Below, piece after piece: positions 1 through 9,298 of a stretch of DNA of 64,000 nt. Source of the stretch: Agromyces badenianii. Lineage in GTDB: Bacteria > Actinomycetota > Actinomycetes > Actinomycetales > Microbacteriaceae. Location: NCBI RefSeq assembly GCF_003070885.1, contig NZ_CP028913.1, positions 2,294,001-2,358,000 on the forward strand. Reading direction: 5' to 3'. The notes under the pieces were generated by a model that did no database searches, was not told where the DNA came from, and was given only the letters and a program-made list of their open reading frames with translations. The translations under genes and the position numbers were made by a program. How positions within the stretch are numbered: the stretch's first letter is position 1; each line of letters opens with the position of its first letter.

Positions 1-518
1 GGCTGAACGAGAACCTCGGCTGGATCCCGCTCTTCAGCGGCACTCCGTCGGCGACCGGGCGCACCATCCTCACGGCCGCCCTCGTGCTCGCCGTCATGGT
101 GCTGCCGATCATGACCGCCATCTGCCGCGAAGTGTTCCTGCAGACGCCAGTGCTGCATGAAGAAGCAGCGCTCGCGCTCGGCGCCACCCGCTGGGAGATG
201 ATCCGCACCGCGGTGCTGCCCTTCGGCCGCCCCGGCGTCATCTCGGCATCGGTGCTCGGCCTCGGGCGGGCGCTCGGTGAGACGATGGCCGTCGCGATGG
301 TGCTCTCGGCGTCGCCCGTGATCACCTTCCAGCTGCTCACCTCGGTCAACCCCAACACGATCGCCGCGAACATCGCGCTCAGCTTTCCCGAGGCGTACGG
401 ACTGAACGTCAACGTCCTCATCGCCACCGGCCTCATCCTCTTCATCGTGACCTTCGCGGTCAACGCCTTCGCGCGCTGGATCGTCAGTCGCCGCAAGGAA
501 TTCTCGGGAGCCAACTGA
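1..518 (+). CDS. pstC: PstC phosphate ABC permease (3' part)
   Basis: C-terminal part of PstC, one of the two membrane subunits of the high-affinity phosphate importer PstSCAB. The gene begins before the window and is read in frame from base 3. A permease EAA loop, the docking site for the ATPase, is visible ([15 protein letters not shown]), followed by two hydrophobic stretches and a basic end. The stop overlaps the pstA start by one base (TGATG), so the two are translationally coupled. The order pstC-pstA-pstB is the usual one; pstS should lie just upstream, outside the window. Start and N-terminal half cannot be judged. Confidence 0.95.
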   Translation, partial: LNENLGWIPLFSGTPSATGRTILTAALVLAVMVLPIMTAICREVFLQTPVLHEEAALALGATRWEMIRTAVLPFGRPGVISASVLGLGRALGETMAVAMVLSASPVITFQLLTSVNPNTIAANIALSFPEAYGLNVNVLIATGLILFIVTFAVNAFARWIVSRRKEFSGAN

Positions 519-1612
519 TGACCGTCCAGACCACCCAGGCCCCCGAGACCGGCGCACCCATCGCCAACTCGCTCACCGCCGGGCGACTTCCGAAGTCGGC
601 TCCGTGGACGATTCTGCTCACCGCGGTCGCCGCCGCAGCCGTCGTCTTCGGCGTCATCGCCGCCGGCTCGGGTGGCGGCTACAACTGGGGCGGTGCGCTG
701 TTCATCGGGGCCCTGCTCTACATCCCCTCGATCTGGCTGTTCTCGACGCTCGTCGAAGGACGTCGACGGGCGATGGACCGGCTGGTGACCGCACTGGTCA
801 CGGGCGCCTTCCTGCTCGCGATGATCCCGCTCGTCTCGCTCGCGATCACGGTCGTGAGCCTCGGGGCGGCCCGCTTCGACGCCGACTTCTTCTCGATGTC
901 GATGCGAAACGTCACCGGCGAGGGCGGCGGAGCCCTGCACGCGATCATCGGCACCCTGCTGATGACGGGCGCCGCAGCGGTCATCTCCATCCCGATCGGC
1001 CTGATGACCTCGATCTACCTCGTCGAGTACGGGCGCGGTCGCCTCGCCCGGGGCGTCACCTTCCTCGTCGACGTCATGACCGGCATCCCGTCGATCGTCG
1101 CCGGTCTCTTCGCCTACTCGGTCTTCGCGATCTTCCTCGGGCCCGGCACGCGCACCGGCATCGCCGGCGCCGTCGCCCTCTCACTGCTGATGATCCCCGT
1201 CGTCGTGCGCTCGAGCGAGGAGATGCTCCGCCTCGTGCCGAACGAGCTCCGCGAAGCAGCCTTCGCCCTCGGCGTGCCGAAGTGGCTGACGATCGTCAAG
1301 GTCGTGCTGCCCACCTCGATCGCGGGCATCACGACGGGCATCATGCTCTCGATCGCGCGCGTCATCGGCGAGACGGCGCCACTGCTCATCGCCGCGGGCT
1401 TCACCGCGAGCGTGAACTACAACATCTTCTCAGACCGCATGCAGTCGCTGCCCGTGTACGTGTACACCCAGTACGCGAACCAGGGCAACCCGGCCGAGGC
1501 CTACATCGACCGGGCCTGGGCGGCCGCGCTCACCCTGATCCTCATCGTCATGGCGCTGAACCTCGTCGCGAGGCTCGTCGCCCGATTCTTCGCGCCGAAG
1601 TTCGGCCGCTGA
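518..1612 (+). CDS. pstA: PstA phosphate ABC permease
   Basis: Second membrane subunit of the phosphate importer, 364 residues. The N-terminus is a soluble tail of about 28 residues, then hydrophobic segments near 30-50, 60-78, 90-115, 143-168, 185-207 and 215-230, and a final segment near 335-355. The EAA motif that contacts PstB is at about 246-262 ([11 protein letters not shown]). The ATG overlaps the pstC stop by one base and pstB follows after 23 bases, so this is one operon. The N-terminal tail with an additional hydrophobic pair is longer than in E. coli PstA (296 residues), as in many actinobacterial homologues. Confidence 0.95.
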   Translation: MTVQTTQAPETGAPIANSLTAGRLPKSAPWTILLTAVAAAAVVFGVIAAGSGGGYNWGGALFIGALLYIPSIWLFSTLVEGRRRAMDRLVTALVTGAFLLAMIPLVSLAITVVSLGAARFDADFFSMSMRNVTGEGGGALHAIIGTLLMTGAAAVISIPIGLMTSIYLVEYGRGRLARGVTFLVDVMTGIPSIVAGLFAYSVFAIFLGPGTRTGIAGAVALSLLMIPVVVRSSEEMLRLVPNELREAAFALGVPKWLTIVKVVLPTSIAGITTGIMLSIARVIGETAPLLIAAGFTASVNYNIFSDRMQSLPVYVYTQYANQGNPAEAYIDRAWAAALTLILIVMALNLVARLVARFFAPKFGR

Positions 1613-1635
1613 CCCCCGGCAAGCAAAGGAAACCA

Positions 1636-2415
1636 GTGTCCAAGCGCATCGAGGTCCGCGACCTCAACGTCTACTACTCGAAGTTCCTCGCCGTCGAAGG
1701 CGTGACGCTCGAGATCGAGCCCCGCAGCGTCACCGCGTTCATCGGCCCGTCGGGTTGCGGCAAGTCGACCTTCCTCCGCACCCTGAACCGCATGCACGAG
1801 GTCATCCCCGGTGCTCGCGTCGAGGGCGAAGTGCTCATCGACGGCAACAACCTCTACGACCCCGACGTCGACCCGGTGCTCGTGCGCCGCCAGGTGGGCA
1901 TGGTCTTCCAGCGGCCGAACCCGTTCCCGACGATGTCGATCAAAGAGAACGTGCTCGCGGGCGTGAAGCTCAACAACAAGCGCATCTCGAAGTCCGACGC
2001 CGACGAACTCGTCGAGCGGTCGCTGCGCGGCGCGAACCTCTGGAACGAGGTCAAGGACCGCCTCGACCGCCCCGGCTCCGGCCTGTCGGGCGGTCAGCAG
2101 CAGCGACTCTGCATCGCACGGGCGATCGCGGTCTCGCCCGAGATCATCCTCATGGACGAGCCGTGCTCGGCCCTCGACCCGATCTCGACTCTCGCCATCG
2201 AGGACCTCATCGAGGAACTGAAGCTCCAGTACACGATCGTGATCGTGACCCACAACATGCAGCAGGCCTCTCGGGTCAGTGACAGGACGGCGTTCTTCAA
2301 CATCGCCGGCACGGGCAAGCCCGGCAAGCTCATCGAGTACGCCGACACCACCACGATCTTCTCGAACCCGTCGGTGAAGGCGACTGAAGACTACGTCTCG
2401 GGCCGCTTCGGTTGA
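1636..2415 (+). CDS. pstB: PstB phosphate ABC ATPase
   Basis: ATPase of the phosphate importer, 259 residues, the usual family length. Walker [10 protein letters not shown] at 37-45, signature LSGGQQQR at 150-157, Walker B ILMDEP at 171-176 and the switch histidine in VTHNMQ near 206 are all intact. I chose the GTG at 1636 because AAAGGA lies 6 bases before it and the protein then starts with the usual strand ([13 protein letters not shown]). The same frame stays open far upstream, but that part is out-of-phase pstA sequence. No phoU follows; the next gene is convergent. Confidence 0.96.
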   Translation: MSKRIEVRDLNVYYSKFLAVEGVTLEIEPRSVTAFIGPSGCGKSTFLRTLNRMHEVIPGARVEGEVLIDGNNLYDPDVDPVLVRRQVGMVFQRPNPFPTMSIKENVLAGVKLNNKRISKSDADELVERSLRGANLWNEVKDRLDRPGSGLSGGQQQRLCIARAIAVSPEIILMDEPCSALDPISTLAIEDLIEELKLQYTIVIVTHNMQQASRVSDRTAFFNIAGTGKPGKLIEYADTTTIFSNPSVKATEDYVSGRFG

Positions 2416-2427
2416 AACCGCGCCGCG

Positions 2428-3315
2428 TCAGTCGCGCGGCGAGAGCAGGTAGTCGTTGAACTCGCGCGTCTCCGCCGCGTCGTAGGAGACGGATGCCCCG
2501 TCGAGACGGGTCACTCCGACGGCGAGGCGCACACTCGACACGAGCCAGAGCGCGTCGGCCGTGCCGAGTTCGGCGATCGGGATGTCGCGATATTCCGTCG
2601 CCCGCCCGGTCGCGGCAAGGTGCTCGAAGAGACTCTGCTGCGTCGTGCCGTGCAGGATCGCGCCCGACGGCGCTGGCGTCGAGAAGACGTCGCCGTGACG
2701 CAGGATCACGCTCGACGTCGGCCCCTCCATGACGTACCCGTCTGAGGAGACGAAGATCGTGTCGTCGGCGCCGCGACGGCGCGCCTCGCGAAGCGCGGCC
2801 ATGTTGGTCGCGTAGCTGAGCGTCTTCGCCCCGAGCAGGAGCCAGGGCGCGTGCTCGGCCGCGTCGTGCGCGTATCCGCGGTCGAGCGTCACGACGGCCA
2901 CGCCGCGCTCGCGCACGGCGCTGAAGTCCGCCGCGCGGGACGCGTGCAGCCACGCGGTCGGCGCTGGTCCGTGTTCGACCCCGCGGCTCAGCACGAGCTT
3001 CAGCGCCCATTGGCCGCGGTCGGGCAGGCTCGCCACGGCTCGATCGATCGCGGCGCGCCACTGCGCGAGATTGGGCTCGGGCAGTTCGCAGATGACCGCC
3101 GAGTTGCGCAGCCGGTCGAGGTGCGGGCCGGTCTCCTGCGCATGGCCGTCGATGACGGCGAGCGTCTCGAAGACGCCGTCGCCGCGCTGCGTCGACAGCT
3201 CTCCGACCCGCAAGGCCGGCGCCGCCGCGTCGACCTCGCGGAGCGTCGACGCGAGATCGACGTCGCGCGCGTCGGCGGGCACTGGTTCGATGAGGAGGGT
3301 GACCGTCTCTGGCAT
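2428..3315 (-). CDS. Class IV aminotransferase (aminodeoxychorismate lyase-like)
   Basis: PLP enzyme of fold type IV, 295 residues, the family of 4-amino-4-deoxychorismate lyase (PabC), branched-chain aminotransferases and D-amino-acid aminotransferases. The PLP lysine is K164 in LGAKTLSY; the glutamate that binds the ring nitrogen is E197 in GYVMEGPTSS, and an N-terminal GDGVFET motif lies near 45-51. The wording is closest to aminodeoxychorismate lyases, which release p-aminobenzoate for folate, but lyase and transaminase cannot be separated from sequence alone. The ATG sits 6 bases after a TAGCAT hexamer, so the mRNA is probably leaderless. Its 3' end is convergent with pstB, 12 bases away. 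Confidence 0.85.
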   Translation of the reverse strand: MPETVTLLIEPVPADARDVDLASTLREVDAAAPALRVGELSTQRGDGVFETLAVIDGHAQETGPHLDRLRNSAVICELPEPNLAQWRAAIDRAVASLPDRGQWALKLVLSRGVEHGPAPTAWLHASRAADFSAVRERGVAVVTLDRGYAHDAAEHAPWLLLGAKTLSYATNMAALREARRRGADDTIFVSSDGYVMEGPTSSVILRHGDVFSTPAPSGAILHGTTQQSLFEHLAATGRATEYRDIPIAELGTADALWLVSSVRLAVGVTRLDGASVSYDAAETREFNDYLLSPRD

Positions 3316-3556
3316 GCTCCGATGCTACGCGGATGCGGCGCGGATGCGGCGCGGAAACGGCGCCCCGTGACATCCGGGCAGGAGAATGGCCGACCGCAGA
3401 ACGCCTCTCGGCGCGAGGCCGCTCGGAGCGGCGAATATTGGAGCCCGGGGTTACTGCGGCCGGCCACGTCAATCATAAACGAGGTCGGGCCGCCATTCAT
3501 TCCCGCGAGGCCAGCGGGCTCGGCCGCGCCGGGTGCCGACCCGTCGACTGCGCTGC
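3316..3556. other. Intergenic stretch without a recognisable gene
   Basis: About 240 bases between two minus-strand genes. Besides the aminotransferase -10 hexamer it holds a TATGAT word on the minus strand near 3472-3477 that could be a second promoter, with no convincing -35. No reading frame here has a proper ribosome binding site. Confidence 0.4.
3322..3327 (-). promoter_or_regulatory. -10 hexamer (TAGCAT) of leaderless aminotransferase transcript
   Basis: TAGCAT ends 6 bases before the ATG at 3315, leaving no room for a ribosome binding site; transcription would start at or next to the start codon. Confidence 0.6.
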
Positions 3557-4195
3557 CTAGTCGAGCGCGTCGCGGCGCCAGAGCCGCGCGCACGAGGCGA
3601 GTTCGTCTGCGAGCTCCGTGAGCCGAAACGCGCGGGTGGTGAGCGCGGCCGAGCGATCGGGGTGCGCGGAATCGGTCGCGTCGGCGTCGTCGGCGAGGCT
3701 CGCCATGCCCGCGGCGCTGACCCGGGCGAATGCGGCCGCCCGTTCGAGGGCGACCGCGAAGTCGCCGGTGAACAGGCCGTGCAGGATGCGGTCGGCGAGT
3801 TCGCGGACCTCATCGGGTCCGGCGGGAATGGCCGCGCCGGCGACGACCTGGTCGATCGTGCGCGAGACCTCGCTGCCGCGCTGGAAGGCGAGGCTCATGC
3901 TGCGTGGATCCTGCCGGATGAGGGTGCGCAGCAGGTAGACCCGCCAGAGGGCCCCGGGAAGGCTCTTGGCCGAGGCTCGCGACCAGAGTTCGGCGATCGC
4001 ATCGATGCCGTGCTCGTCGGTGTACGAGACGAGGCGGGCGACCACCTCGGGGTCGGGGTCGGCGCGCACGCGTGAGAGCAGCGCGGCTGCGGTGTCATGG
4101 GCGACCCTGCTGAGGTGCGCCGGGTCTTCGGCGCCCTGGAAGGCCTCGAACATGCCGGGCGGGAACTTGGTGGGACGAGTGAAGTCTGAAGCCAT
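3557..4195 (-). CDS. Conserved actinobacterial protein of unknown function
   Basis: 212 residues, soluble, rich in helix formers and without membrane segment or signal peptide. The start FTRPTKFPPGMFEAFQGAEDPA and the end ELASCARLWRRDAL are characteristic of a family widespread in Microbacteriaceae and relatives; from memory, copies are often mislabelled 'DNA-directed RNA polymerase subunit beta' in databases, which the length and content do not support. I chose the ATG at 4195 because AAGGTG lies 7 bases before it; the frame is open 9 codons further up without such a site. The tRNA-Lys gene begins 62 bases away on the other strand. No function can be given. Confidence 0.8.
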   Translation of the reverse strand: MASDFTRPTKFPPGMFEAFQGAEDPAHLSRVAHDTAAALLSRVRADPDPEVVARLVSYTDEHGIDAIAELWSRASAKSLPGALWRVYLLRTLIRQDPRSMSLAFQRGSEVSRTIDQVVAGAAIPAGPDEVRELADRILHGLFTGDFAVALERAAAFARVSAAGMASLADDADATDSAHPDRSAALTTRAFRLTELADELASCARLWRRDALD

Positions 4196-4243
4196 CGCGG
4201 CACACCTTACTCGCCTTCGCACAATGCAGCGACGCGAGCAGGC

Positions 4244-4249
4244 TATTCT
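4244..4249 (+). promoter_or_regulatory. -10 hexamer (TATTCT) of tRNA-Lys
   Basis: TATTCT lies 8 bases before the first base of the tRNA, a normal distance from a -10 hexamer to a start point at the mature 5' end. Confidence 0.55.
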
Positions 4250-4257
4250 GGTTCGGC

Positions 4258-4330
4258 GGGCCTCTAGCTCAGTTGGCAGAGCAGCGGACTTTTAATCCGC
4301 GGGTCGTCGGTTCGAGCCCGACGGGGCCCA
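4258..4330 (+). tRNA. tRNA-Lys (anticodon TTT)
   Basis: 73 bases. The acceptor stem pairs 4258-4264 (GGGCCTC) with 4323-4329 (GGGGCCC), one G-U pair, with A4330 as discriminator. The anticodon stem is GCGGA/TCCGC (4284-4288 and 4296-4300) around a 7-base loop whose positions 34-36 are TTT. The T arm GGTTCGAGCC is standard. The 3' CCA is not encoded (ACCG follows), so it must be added after transcription. Confidence 0.98.
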
Positions 4331-4399
4331 CCGTCTCACCGCTTCGATTCCGCCCGGCGATGCTCCGCTCACCGGGCACCGCCTCGGCGGGAGTCCGAG

Positions 4400-4582
4400 C
4401 TACTCGACGACGTCGACGAGCGCGGAGTCGAACGCGTGCATCTGCACCGACCCGATGCCGTTCTTCGCGGCAGCCCTCGTCGTGTCGTCCTCGGATGCGG
4501 CGTTCAGCTGACCGATGCCGGCCTTCTGCCGGAACCTGATTCGTGCGCTCGCATCCTCGTAGAACTCGAACGTTCCCGCCAT
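4400..4582 (-). CDS. DUF1508 (YegP-like) small protein
   Basis: 60 residues. The pattern AGTFEFYEDASARIRFR...KAG, then SED and KNGIGSVQ, is that of a single DUF1508 repeat; E. coli YegP carries two such repeats. The fold is a small beta-sheet domain of unknown role. I chose the ATG at 4582 because GGGGAGGAG lies just upstream; the open frame begins 11 codons earlier without such a site. The protein is unusual in ending DVVE after a short acidic tail. It stands alone between the tRNA and a divergently functioning enzyme gene. Confidence 0.75.
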   Translation of the reverse strand: MAGTFEFYEDASARIRFRQKAGIGQLNAASEDDTTRAAAKNGIGSVQMHAFDSALVDVVE

Positions 4583-4740
4583 GGCGGCTCCTCCCCAGGT
4601 GTCCCTCGTGCCCACATCCTCGTGCGCACGCTCTCACGGTAGACCCGCTCCGCTCCTGCGCGCCAGAGCCTGGCCGGACTTCTCTCGGAACGCGCACGGC
4701 GACCGCCGCCCTGCCGGGGCCGCGATCGCGAGCGTCGCCG

Positions 4741-5781
4741 TCAGCCCACGAGCGAGCGGAAGCCCGACATCAACGCCACCCGCTCGGCGGAGCTGCGTGC
4801 GAGCGGCGTGACCGACAGCGTCGTGACGCCGGACTCCGCGAACGCGGCGACCCGCTCGGCGACATACGATGCCGGGCCGATGAGCGAGACGGCCCGAACG
4901 AGCTCGTCGGGCACCGCGGCGATCGCCTCCTCCTTGCGTCCCTCGAGGTAGAGGTCTTGGATGAGCGCCGCCTCGGCCTCGAAGCCGTAGCTCGAGATGA
5001 GCTCGTTGTAGAAGTTCTTGCCCCGGGCGCCCATGCCGCCGACGTAGAGCGCGAGCTGCGGCTTGACGAGCGGTAGCACGAGCTCGGGCTCGTCGGTGAT
5101 CGCCAGTGCCGGGCTCGCGAAGATGTCGAGCGGCGCGAGCTCGGGCGCGCGCTTGGCGGCGCCGGCGGCGAGTGCGCCGCCCCAGACCGCAGCAGCCCGC
5201 TCGGGGTGGAAGAACATCGGCAGCCAGCCGTCGGCGATCTCGGCGGTCTGCTCGACCGACTTGAGGCCGAGCGAGGCGATCGTGATCGGGATGCGCTCGC
5301 GCACCGGGTGGTTGATGAGCTTCAGCGGCTTGCCGAGGCCCGTGCCCTCTCCCTCGGGGAGGGGGATGCGGTAGCGGCGCCCGTCGTGCACGACCGGCTC
5401 GCGGCGCCAGACCATGCGGCAGATCTCGACGAGTTCACGGGTGCGACCGAGCGGCGCGTCGTAGGGCACGCCGTGGAACCCCTCGATGACCTGCGGCCCG
5501 GATGCCCCGATGCCGAGCTCGAACCGGCCATCGGAGACGAAGTCGAGCCCGGCGGCGGTCATCGCCGTGAGCGTCGGCGTGCGCGTGTAGAGCTGCAGGA
5601 TGCCGGACGCGAGCGTGACGGTCGACGTGCGGGCGGCGAGGAAGCCGAGCTGGCTCACCGCGTCGAAGGAGTACGCCTCGGGCACGGAGATCAGGTCGAC
5701 CCCGGCGCGCTCGAGTTCGACGACCTCGTCGGCGACCTCCCGGAATCCGCCCGCGTAATTCAGGAACATGCCGACGCGCAT
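4741..5781 (-). CDS. LLM-class (luciferase-like) F420-dependent oxidoreductase
   Basis: 346 residues, a full TIM barrel of the bacterial luciferase-like family. Typical segments are MRVGMFLNYAG at the start, VDLISVPEAYSFDA, LASGILQLYTRTP, RFELGIGASGPQVIEGFHG and IPITIASLG. The wording resembles subfamilies that use the deazaflavin F420 rather than FMN, which fits an actinobacterium, but the substrate is unknown. The start is supported by GAGGAG about 7 bases before the ATG. It appears to be a single-gene unit; the next minus-strand gene upstream ends at 5883. Confidence 0.85.
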   Translation of the reverse strand: MRVGMFLNYAGGFREVADEVVELERAGVDLISVPEAYSFDAVSQLGFLAARTSTVTLASGILQLYTRTPTLTAMTAAGLDFVSDGRFELGIGASGPQVIEGFHGVPYDAPLGRTRELVEICRMVWRREPVVHDGRRYRIPLPEGEGTGLGKPLKLINHPVRERIPITIASLGLKSVEQTAEIADGWLPMFFHPERAAAVWGGALAAGAAKRAPELAPLDIFASPALAITDEPELVLPLVKPQLALYVGGMGARGKNFYNELISSYGFEAEAALIQDLYLEGRKEEAIAAVPDELVRAVSLIGPASYVAERVAAFAESGVTTLSVTPLARSSAERVALMSGFRSLVG

Positions 5782-5882
5782 CCGTCACTCCTCTTCGTGT
5801 GCTGGGCCCGGCCGGTCGGCCGCGGGCACTCAGACCCTAACCGAGGTGCGCGGGCGGGGCGGCATCCGTTGTCGCAGGTCGA

Positions 5883-6755
5883 CTACGTGGGGATGACGAC
5901 GATCGGATCGCTCGTGGGTTGCGGAGAACCGCCGGCCGGCTCGACCGTGACGCCGACCTCGACACCCGGCGCGAAGGCACCGTCGAGCACTCGCCAGGTC
6001 TCCTCCCCCTGCACGTCGAAGGTTCCGGCCGATTGCGGGCCGTCGTCGTCGATGTACCAGAGCTCGTAGGTCGACTCGGCGCCCACATCGGGCAGGCCCT
6101 CGACGATGACGCCCGAGCGGCCCTGCTCGGCCGACCAGTAGAGGGTGACGGCGCCGCCCCCGTCGACCTCGTGCGTCGATGACTGCACGTCGGAAGCCTC
6201 GGCGATCGCCGCCATCTCGCGCTGCGCACCCCAGCCGTTGGGTCCGGCCCAGCCGACGCCGATGATCGCCCCGGCGATGAGCGCGACGGATGCCGCCGCT
6301 GCCGCGATGATCGCTCCCGGACGCTGGAACCATCGGTGCTGTGCGACCCGCTCGGCACGCCCGGGTTCTCGGGCGTGCCGCGGGGCGGCGGCCTCGGGCT
6401 CGGGCGCCGCCGCAGCCGGCGGAGCGGGTGGCGCGGCCGTGGTCGCCGCGGCCTCGGGACGCTGCTGCGGCAGCGCGTCGAGCTGCGCCAGGAGCCGGGA
6501 CTTCAGGGCGGGCGGGGGCTCCACGGGGGCGACTGCCGCTGCCAGCAGCGCCGAGGTCTCGGCGAAGCCGTCGGCCTCGTCGCGAAGCGCGGGGTCTGCA
6601 GCGAGCGCTCGCTCGACAGCGGCCCGTTCCTCGGCGTCGAGCGCGTCGAGGGCGTGCGCGGCGAGGGCACCGCGAAGCGCCTCGAAGGAGTCGGGGGCCG
6701 GCTCGTCGGCGCGGCGCTCGTCGCGCTCGTCGCGCGGGTCGTTCGTCTCGCTCAT
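5883..6755 (-). CDS. rskA: RskA-like anti-sigma-K factor
   Basis: 290 residues. A cytoplasmic N-terminal domain (about 1-95, with HALDALDAEERAAVE) is the sigma-binding part of RskA proteins; an alanine/proline linker (100-140) leads to one membrane helix at about 147-168, then an extracellular RskA domain (about 175-290). In mycobacteria RskA binds SigK at the membrane and releases it after regulated proteolysis. The ATG overlaps the sigK stop in ATGA, so the pair is co-translated in a fixed ratio. Its position next to sigK, dipZ and a fasciclin lipoprotein supports the name. Confidence 0.88.
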   Translation of the reverse strand: MSETNDPRDERDERRADEPAPDSFEALRGALAAHALDALDAEERAAVERALAADPALRDEADGFAETSALLAAAVAPVEPPPALKSRLLAQLDALPQQRPEAAATTAAPPAPPAAAAPEPEAAAPRHAREPGRAERVAQHRWFQRPGAIIAAAAASVALIAGAIIGVGWAGPNGWGAQREMAAIAEASDVQSSTHEVDGGGAVTLYWSAEQGRSGVIVEGLPDVGAESTYELWYIDDDGPQSAGTFDVQGEETWRVLDGAFAPGVEVGVTVEPAGGSPQPTSDPIVVIPT

Positions 6756-7336
6756 GTCGTCACCCCCAGTGCGGTTCGCAATCTGATCATCCCGTCTCGC
6801 AATCGGGTCTTGACTGTGCCGAGCGGCACCTCGAGCCGGTCGGCGATCTCGCTCTGCGTGAGCCCGCCGTAATAGGCCAGCGAAACACACTCGCGTTGCA
6901 GTTCACTGAGACCGACGAGCGCGTCGACCACGCGCTCGTGCTCGACCCGGATCTCGACGGCCTCTGCGACGGTGTCGACGGGCACCTCGAGGTCGCGCAC
7001 CCCGACGCGGAGGTCTCGGTCGCGCGAGGCCTGCGACGCCCGGATGCGGTCGACGGAGCGGCGATGGGCGAGCGTGAACATCCACGCGAGTGCGTTGCCG
7101 CGCGCGGCGTCGAAACGCGGTGCGGACTGCCATATCTCGAGGTACACGTCTTGCGTCACCTCCTCGGCCTGCGCCGGATCGACCACGAGCCTGCGCACGA
7201 GTCCGAAGACCCGTGCCGCGGTCGCCTCGTAGAGCTCGCCGAAGGCCTCCCGGTCGCCCCTGCCGACCTGCGTGAGGAGCTCCTCCGCGGTCGGGCCGGA
7301 CTCCGGGGCAGTGAGAGCCCTGTCGCGGTCGGCCAT
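6752..7336 (-). CDS. sigK: ECF sigma factor SigK
   Basis: Group 4 sigma factor, 194 residues from the ATG at 7336. Region 2 spans about 18-88 (DREAFGELYEATAARVFGLV, then EVTQDVYLEIWQ) and region 4 about 130-185 with the helix-turn-helix LTQSEIADRLEVPLGTVKTR. An alternative start at 7414 overlaps the dipZ stop in ATGA and would add 26 residues; I prefer 7336 because family members have only about 20 residues before region 2. Genes dipZ, sigK and rskA run in one direction with overlaps and share the promoter in front of dipZ, so SigK would activate its own operon. Confidence 0.88.
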   Translation of the reverse strand: MADRDRALTAPESGPTAEELLTQVGRGDREAFGELYEATAARVFGLVRRLVVDPAQAEEVTQDVYLEIWQSAPRFDAARGNALAWMFTLAHRRSVDRIRASQASRDRDLRVGVRDLEVPVDTVAEAVEIRVEHERVVDALVGLSELQRECVSLAYYGGLTQSEIADRLEVPLGTVKTRLRDGMIRLRTALGVTT

Positions 7337-7410
7337 GCGACCCAGCATGCCAGATTGGCTGCCGGTCGTCGCCTGGGCGATGACGTCGTGGTGCGGTGCG
7401 CAGGCATGGC

Positions 7411-9123
7411 TCATCCGAAGGTGAAGGAGTAGGCGTCGACACCGGAGGCCACGGTGACGGTGATGACACCGGATGCCGAGGCATCCGTCTTCACGAGTTC
7501 GTACGACCTCGGCACGCCGCTGATCTCGATCCTGCGGCGCTCGCTGCCGTCGTCGACGACGATCGTCCCCTCGCCGCCGAGCACCATGCGCACCTCGCTC
7601 CCGGTGTAGTCGAGCCGCACTCGGGCGTCGCCCGCCGCCGGAGCGATCGACTGGGTGTCGAGCGTCCAGTCTCCGTCGAGCGCGAACGCGTCGTCGCCGA
7701 GCCTCGACGGGAACGCGAACCCGGTCGTGGCCCGGCGGTAGTCCTCGTCGCCGCCGAAGTTCACCTGCTTCGTCGTGCCGAGGAAGGTCTCCGGCGTGGT
7801 GGAACCCGCCTCGGGGGTGTCATCGGCCAGCTCGGTGGCGGGCGGCAGCGTCACGCCGGGATCGGCGTCGCCCAGGAGCTCGCGGATGAGTCCCTCGGTG
7901 GCGAGGTCGTTGCCCTCGCCGAACGAGATGTGCCGCACGACGCCCTCGGCGTCGATCAGGTAGTGCGCCGGCCAGTAGCGGTTGCGGTAGTTCGTCCACG
8001 TCGAGAGCGAGTTGTCGACGCCGACGGGGTAGTCGATGCCGAACGCGGCGATGCCGGCCTCGACGTTGCGCGGCTCCTTCTCGAAGGCGTACTCGGGCGA
8101 GTGGATGCCCACCACGGCGAGTCCGGCGTCGCGGTAGGCCTCGTCCCAGGCGACGACGTGCGGGATGGAGCGCTGGCAGTTGATGCACGAGTACGCCCAG
8201 AAGTCGATGAGCACGACCCGGCCGCGGAGGGTCGCGAGGTCGACGGCCGCCCCGCCGTCGGTGTTGAACCACTGCTGGATTCCCCTGATCGACGGCGCAC
8301 TGCCGCACGACTCGAGCTCGGCGGCCCCGTTCGTGCACTGGTCGAGCTCCGCGTTCTCCTCGTTGACGAGGCCGCCGAGATCGAGCGCCCGGGCCACCTC
8401 CTCCGAGTCGGCGAGCTCCTGCTGGAACGCGCTCGTGTAGTCGGGAACGAGTCGTTGCAGCAGCTGCGGCAGGTTGAAGACGAGCCCCACGGCGAGCCCG
8501 ATCATGACGACGCCGCCGGTGATGCGGATGGCCCGCTGGTGCGTGCGGAACGACTTCACCCGCTCGGCGACCCGCCGTCCGGCGAGGGCGAAGACGAGCA
8601 ACGGCAGGGCGGCGCCGACCGCGAACGCGACGGTGAGCACGACCGTCTCGAGCCCGATGCGGCCCGTCGACCCGGCCACCGTGATCGCCGCGAGCACCGG
8701 CCCGGCGCACGGCACGTAGACGGCGCCCAGGGCGAGGCCCAGCGGGAACCCGCCCTGCTCGGTGCCGACGTTCTTCCGCGGGATCCAGGAGAACGGCTTC
8801 TCGAGCAGCTCCTCGAAGCGCGGCACGATGAGGCCGACGCCGATGAGCACGAGAACGACGATCCCGGCCCAGCGCAGCACGTCCTGCGGAAGTCCGAGCA
8901 GGGCGAGCAGGAGCGATCCGACGAGGGTGAAGACGCTGAAGCTCAGCACCAGCCCCGCGATGACGAGGTAGGGGCGGAAGCGTCCGGCCTGCGGGGCATC
9001 CACTGCGCCTCTCGCGCTCTGCGCACCGCCGGAGAGGAAGATCACCGGCAGCACGGGCAGGATGCACGGCGAGATGCCGGTGATGAGACCTCCGAGGAGA
9101 CCGATGAGGGCGAGCGTGATCAC
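7411..9123 (-). CDS. dipZ: DipZ: CcdA-type membrane domain fused to extracytoplasmic thioredoxin domain
   Basis: 570 residues. A CcdA/DsbD-type membrane part with about six helices (1-225) carries its two redox cysteines at 20 ([11 protein letters not shown]) and 139 (YVPCAGPV). A TlpA-like thioredoxin domain (about 285-430) has the active site CINC at 313-316, and a beta-rich C-terminal domain follows. It passes electrons from the cytoplasm to secreted thiol substrates. The GTG at 9123 follows GCAGGA; the open frame upstream is promoter DNA. In mycobacteria dipZ lies in the SigK regulon beside mpt70/mpt83, matching the layout here. Confidence 0.93.
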   Translation of the reverse strand: MITLALIGLLGGLITGISPCILPVLPVIFLSGGAQSARGAVDAPQAGRFRPYLVIAGLVLSFSVFTLVGSLLLALLGLPQDVLRWAGIVVLVLIGVGLIVPRFEELLEKPFSWIPRKNVGTEQGGFPLGLALGAVYVPCAGPVLAAITVAGSTGRIGLETVVLTVAFAVGAALPLLVFALAGRRVAERVKSFRTHQRAIRITGGVVMIGLAVGLVFNLPQLLQRLVPDYTSAFQQELADSEEVARALDLGGLVNEENAELDQCTNGAAELESCGSAPSIRGIQQWFNTDGGAAVDLATLRGRVVLIDFWAYSCINCQRSIPHVVAWDEAYRDAGLAVVGIHSPEYAFEKEPRNVEAGIAAFGIDYPVGVDNSLSTWTNYRNRYWPAHYLIDAEGVVRHISFGEGNDLATEGLIRELLGDADPGVTLPPATELADDTPEAGSTTPETFLGTTKQVNFGGDEDYRRATTGFAFPSRLGDDAFALDGDWTLDTQSIAPAAGDARVRLDYTGSEVRMVLGGEGTIVVDDGSERRRIEISGVPRSYELVKTDASASGVITVTVASGVDAYSFTFG

Positions 9124-9150
9124 AGGGTCCTGCTTTCTCGGGTCGCCGGT

Positions 9151-9179
9151 GGTTCGCAGCGGAGGCCGGATCCGATTGG
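9151..9179 (-). promoter_or_regulatory. SigK-like promoter of dipZ-sigK-rskA
   Basis: On the minus strand CCAATC (9179-9174), a 17-base spacer and CGAACC (9156-9151), 27 bases before the dipZ GTG. The same two hexamers with the same spacing occur on the plus strand at 9221-9249. Confidence 0.7.
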
Positions 9180-9220
9180 TCGGCCGCCCCGTTCGACGTC
9201 GACCGATCCGACGGCATCGA

Positions 9221-9249
9221 CCAATCCGATCGGAGACGGGCACCGAACC
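9221..9249 (+). promoter_or_regulatory. SigK-like promoter of the fasciclin lipoprotein gene
   Basis: CCAATC (9221-9226), 17 bases, CGAACC (9244-9249), identical in both hexamers and spacing to the opposing promoter of dipZ. The gene starts 49 bases further on. Confidence 0.7.
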
Positions 9250-9298
9250 CCTCGCAACGACCCGCTCCCGTGGTCGTGTTCAACGAAGGAGTCGACCG

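Noticed and set aside
604-1635. In-frame upstream extension of pstB by over 340 codons
   Set aside because: It overlaps pstA in another frame and consists of Arg-rich nonsense; GTG at 1636 with a good ribosome binding site begins the conserved protein.
2416-2445. Hairpin at the pstB/aminotransferase junction as terminator
   Set aside because: The GC-rich inverted bases pair only imperfectly and overlap the end of the aminotransferase gene.
3388-3483. Short plus-strand frame of about 30 codons upstream of the aminotransferase region
   Set aside because: AGGAG is only one base from the ATG, too close to work, and the peptide has no recognisable feature.
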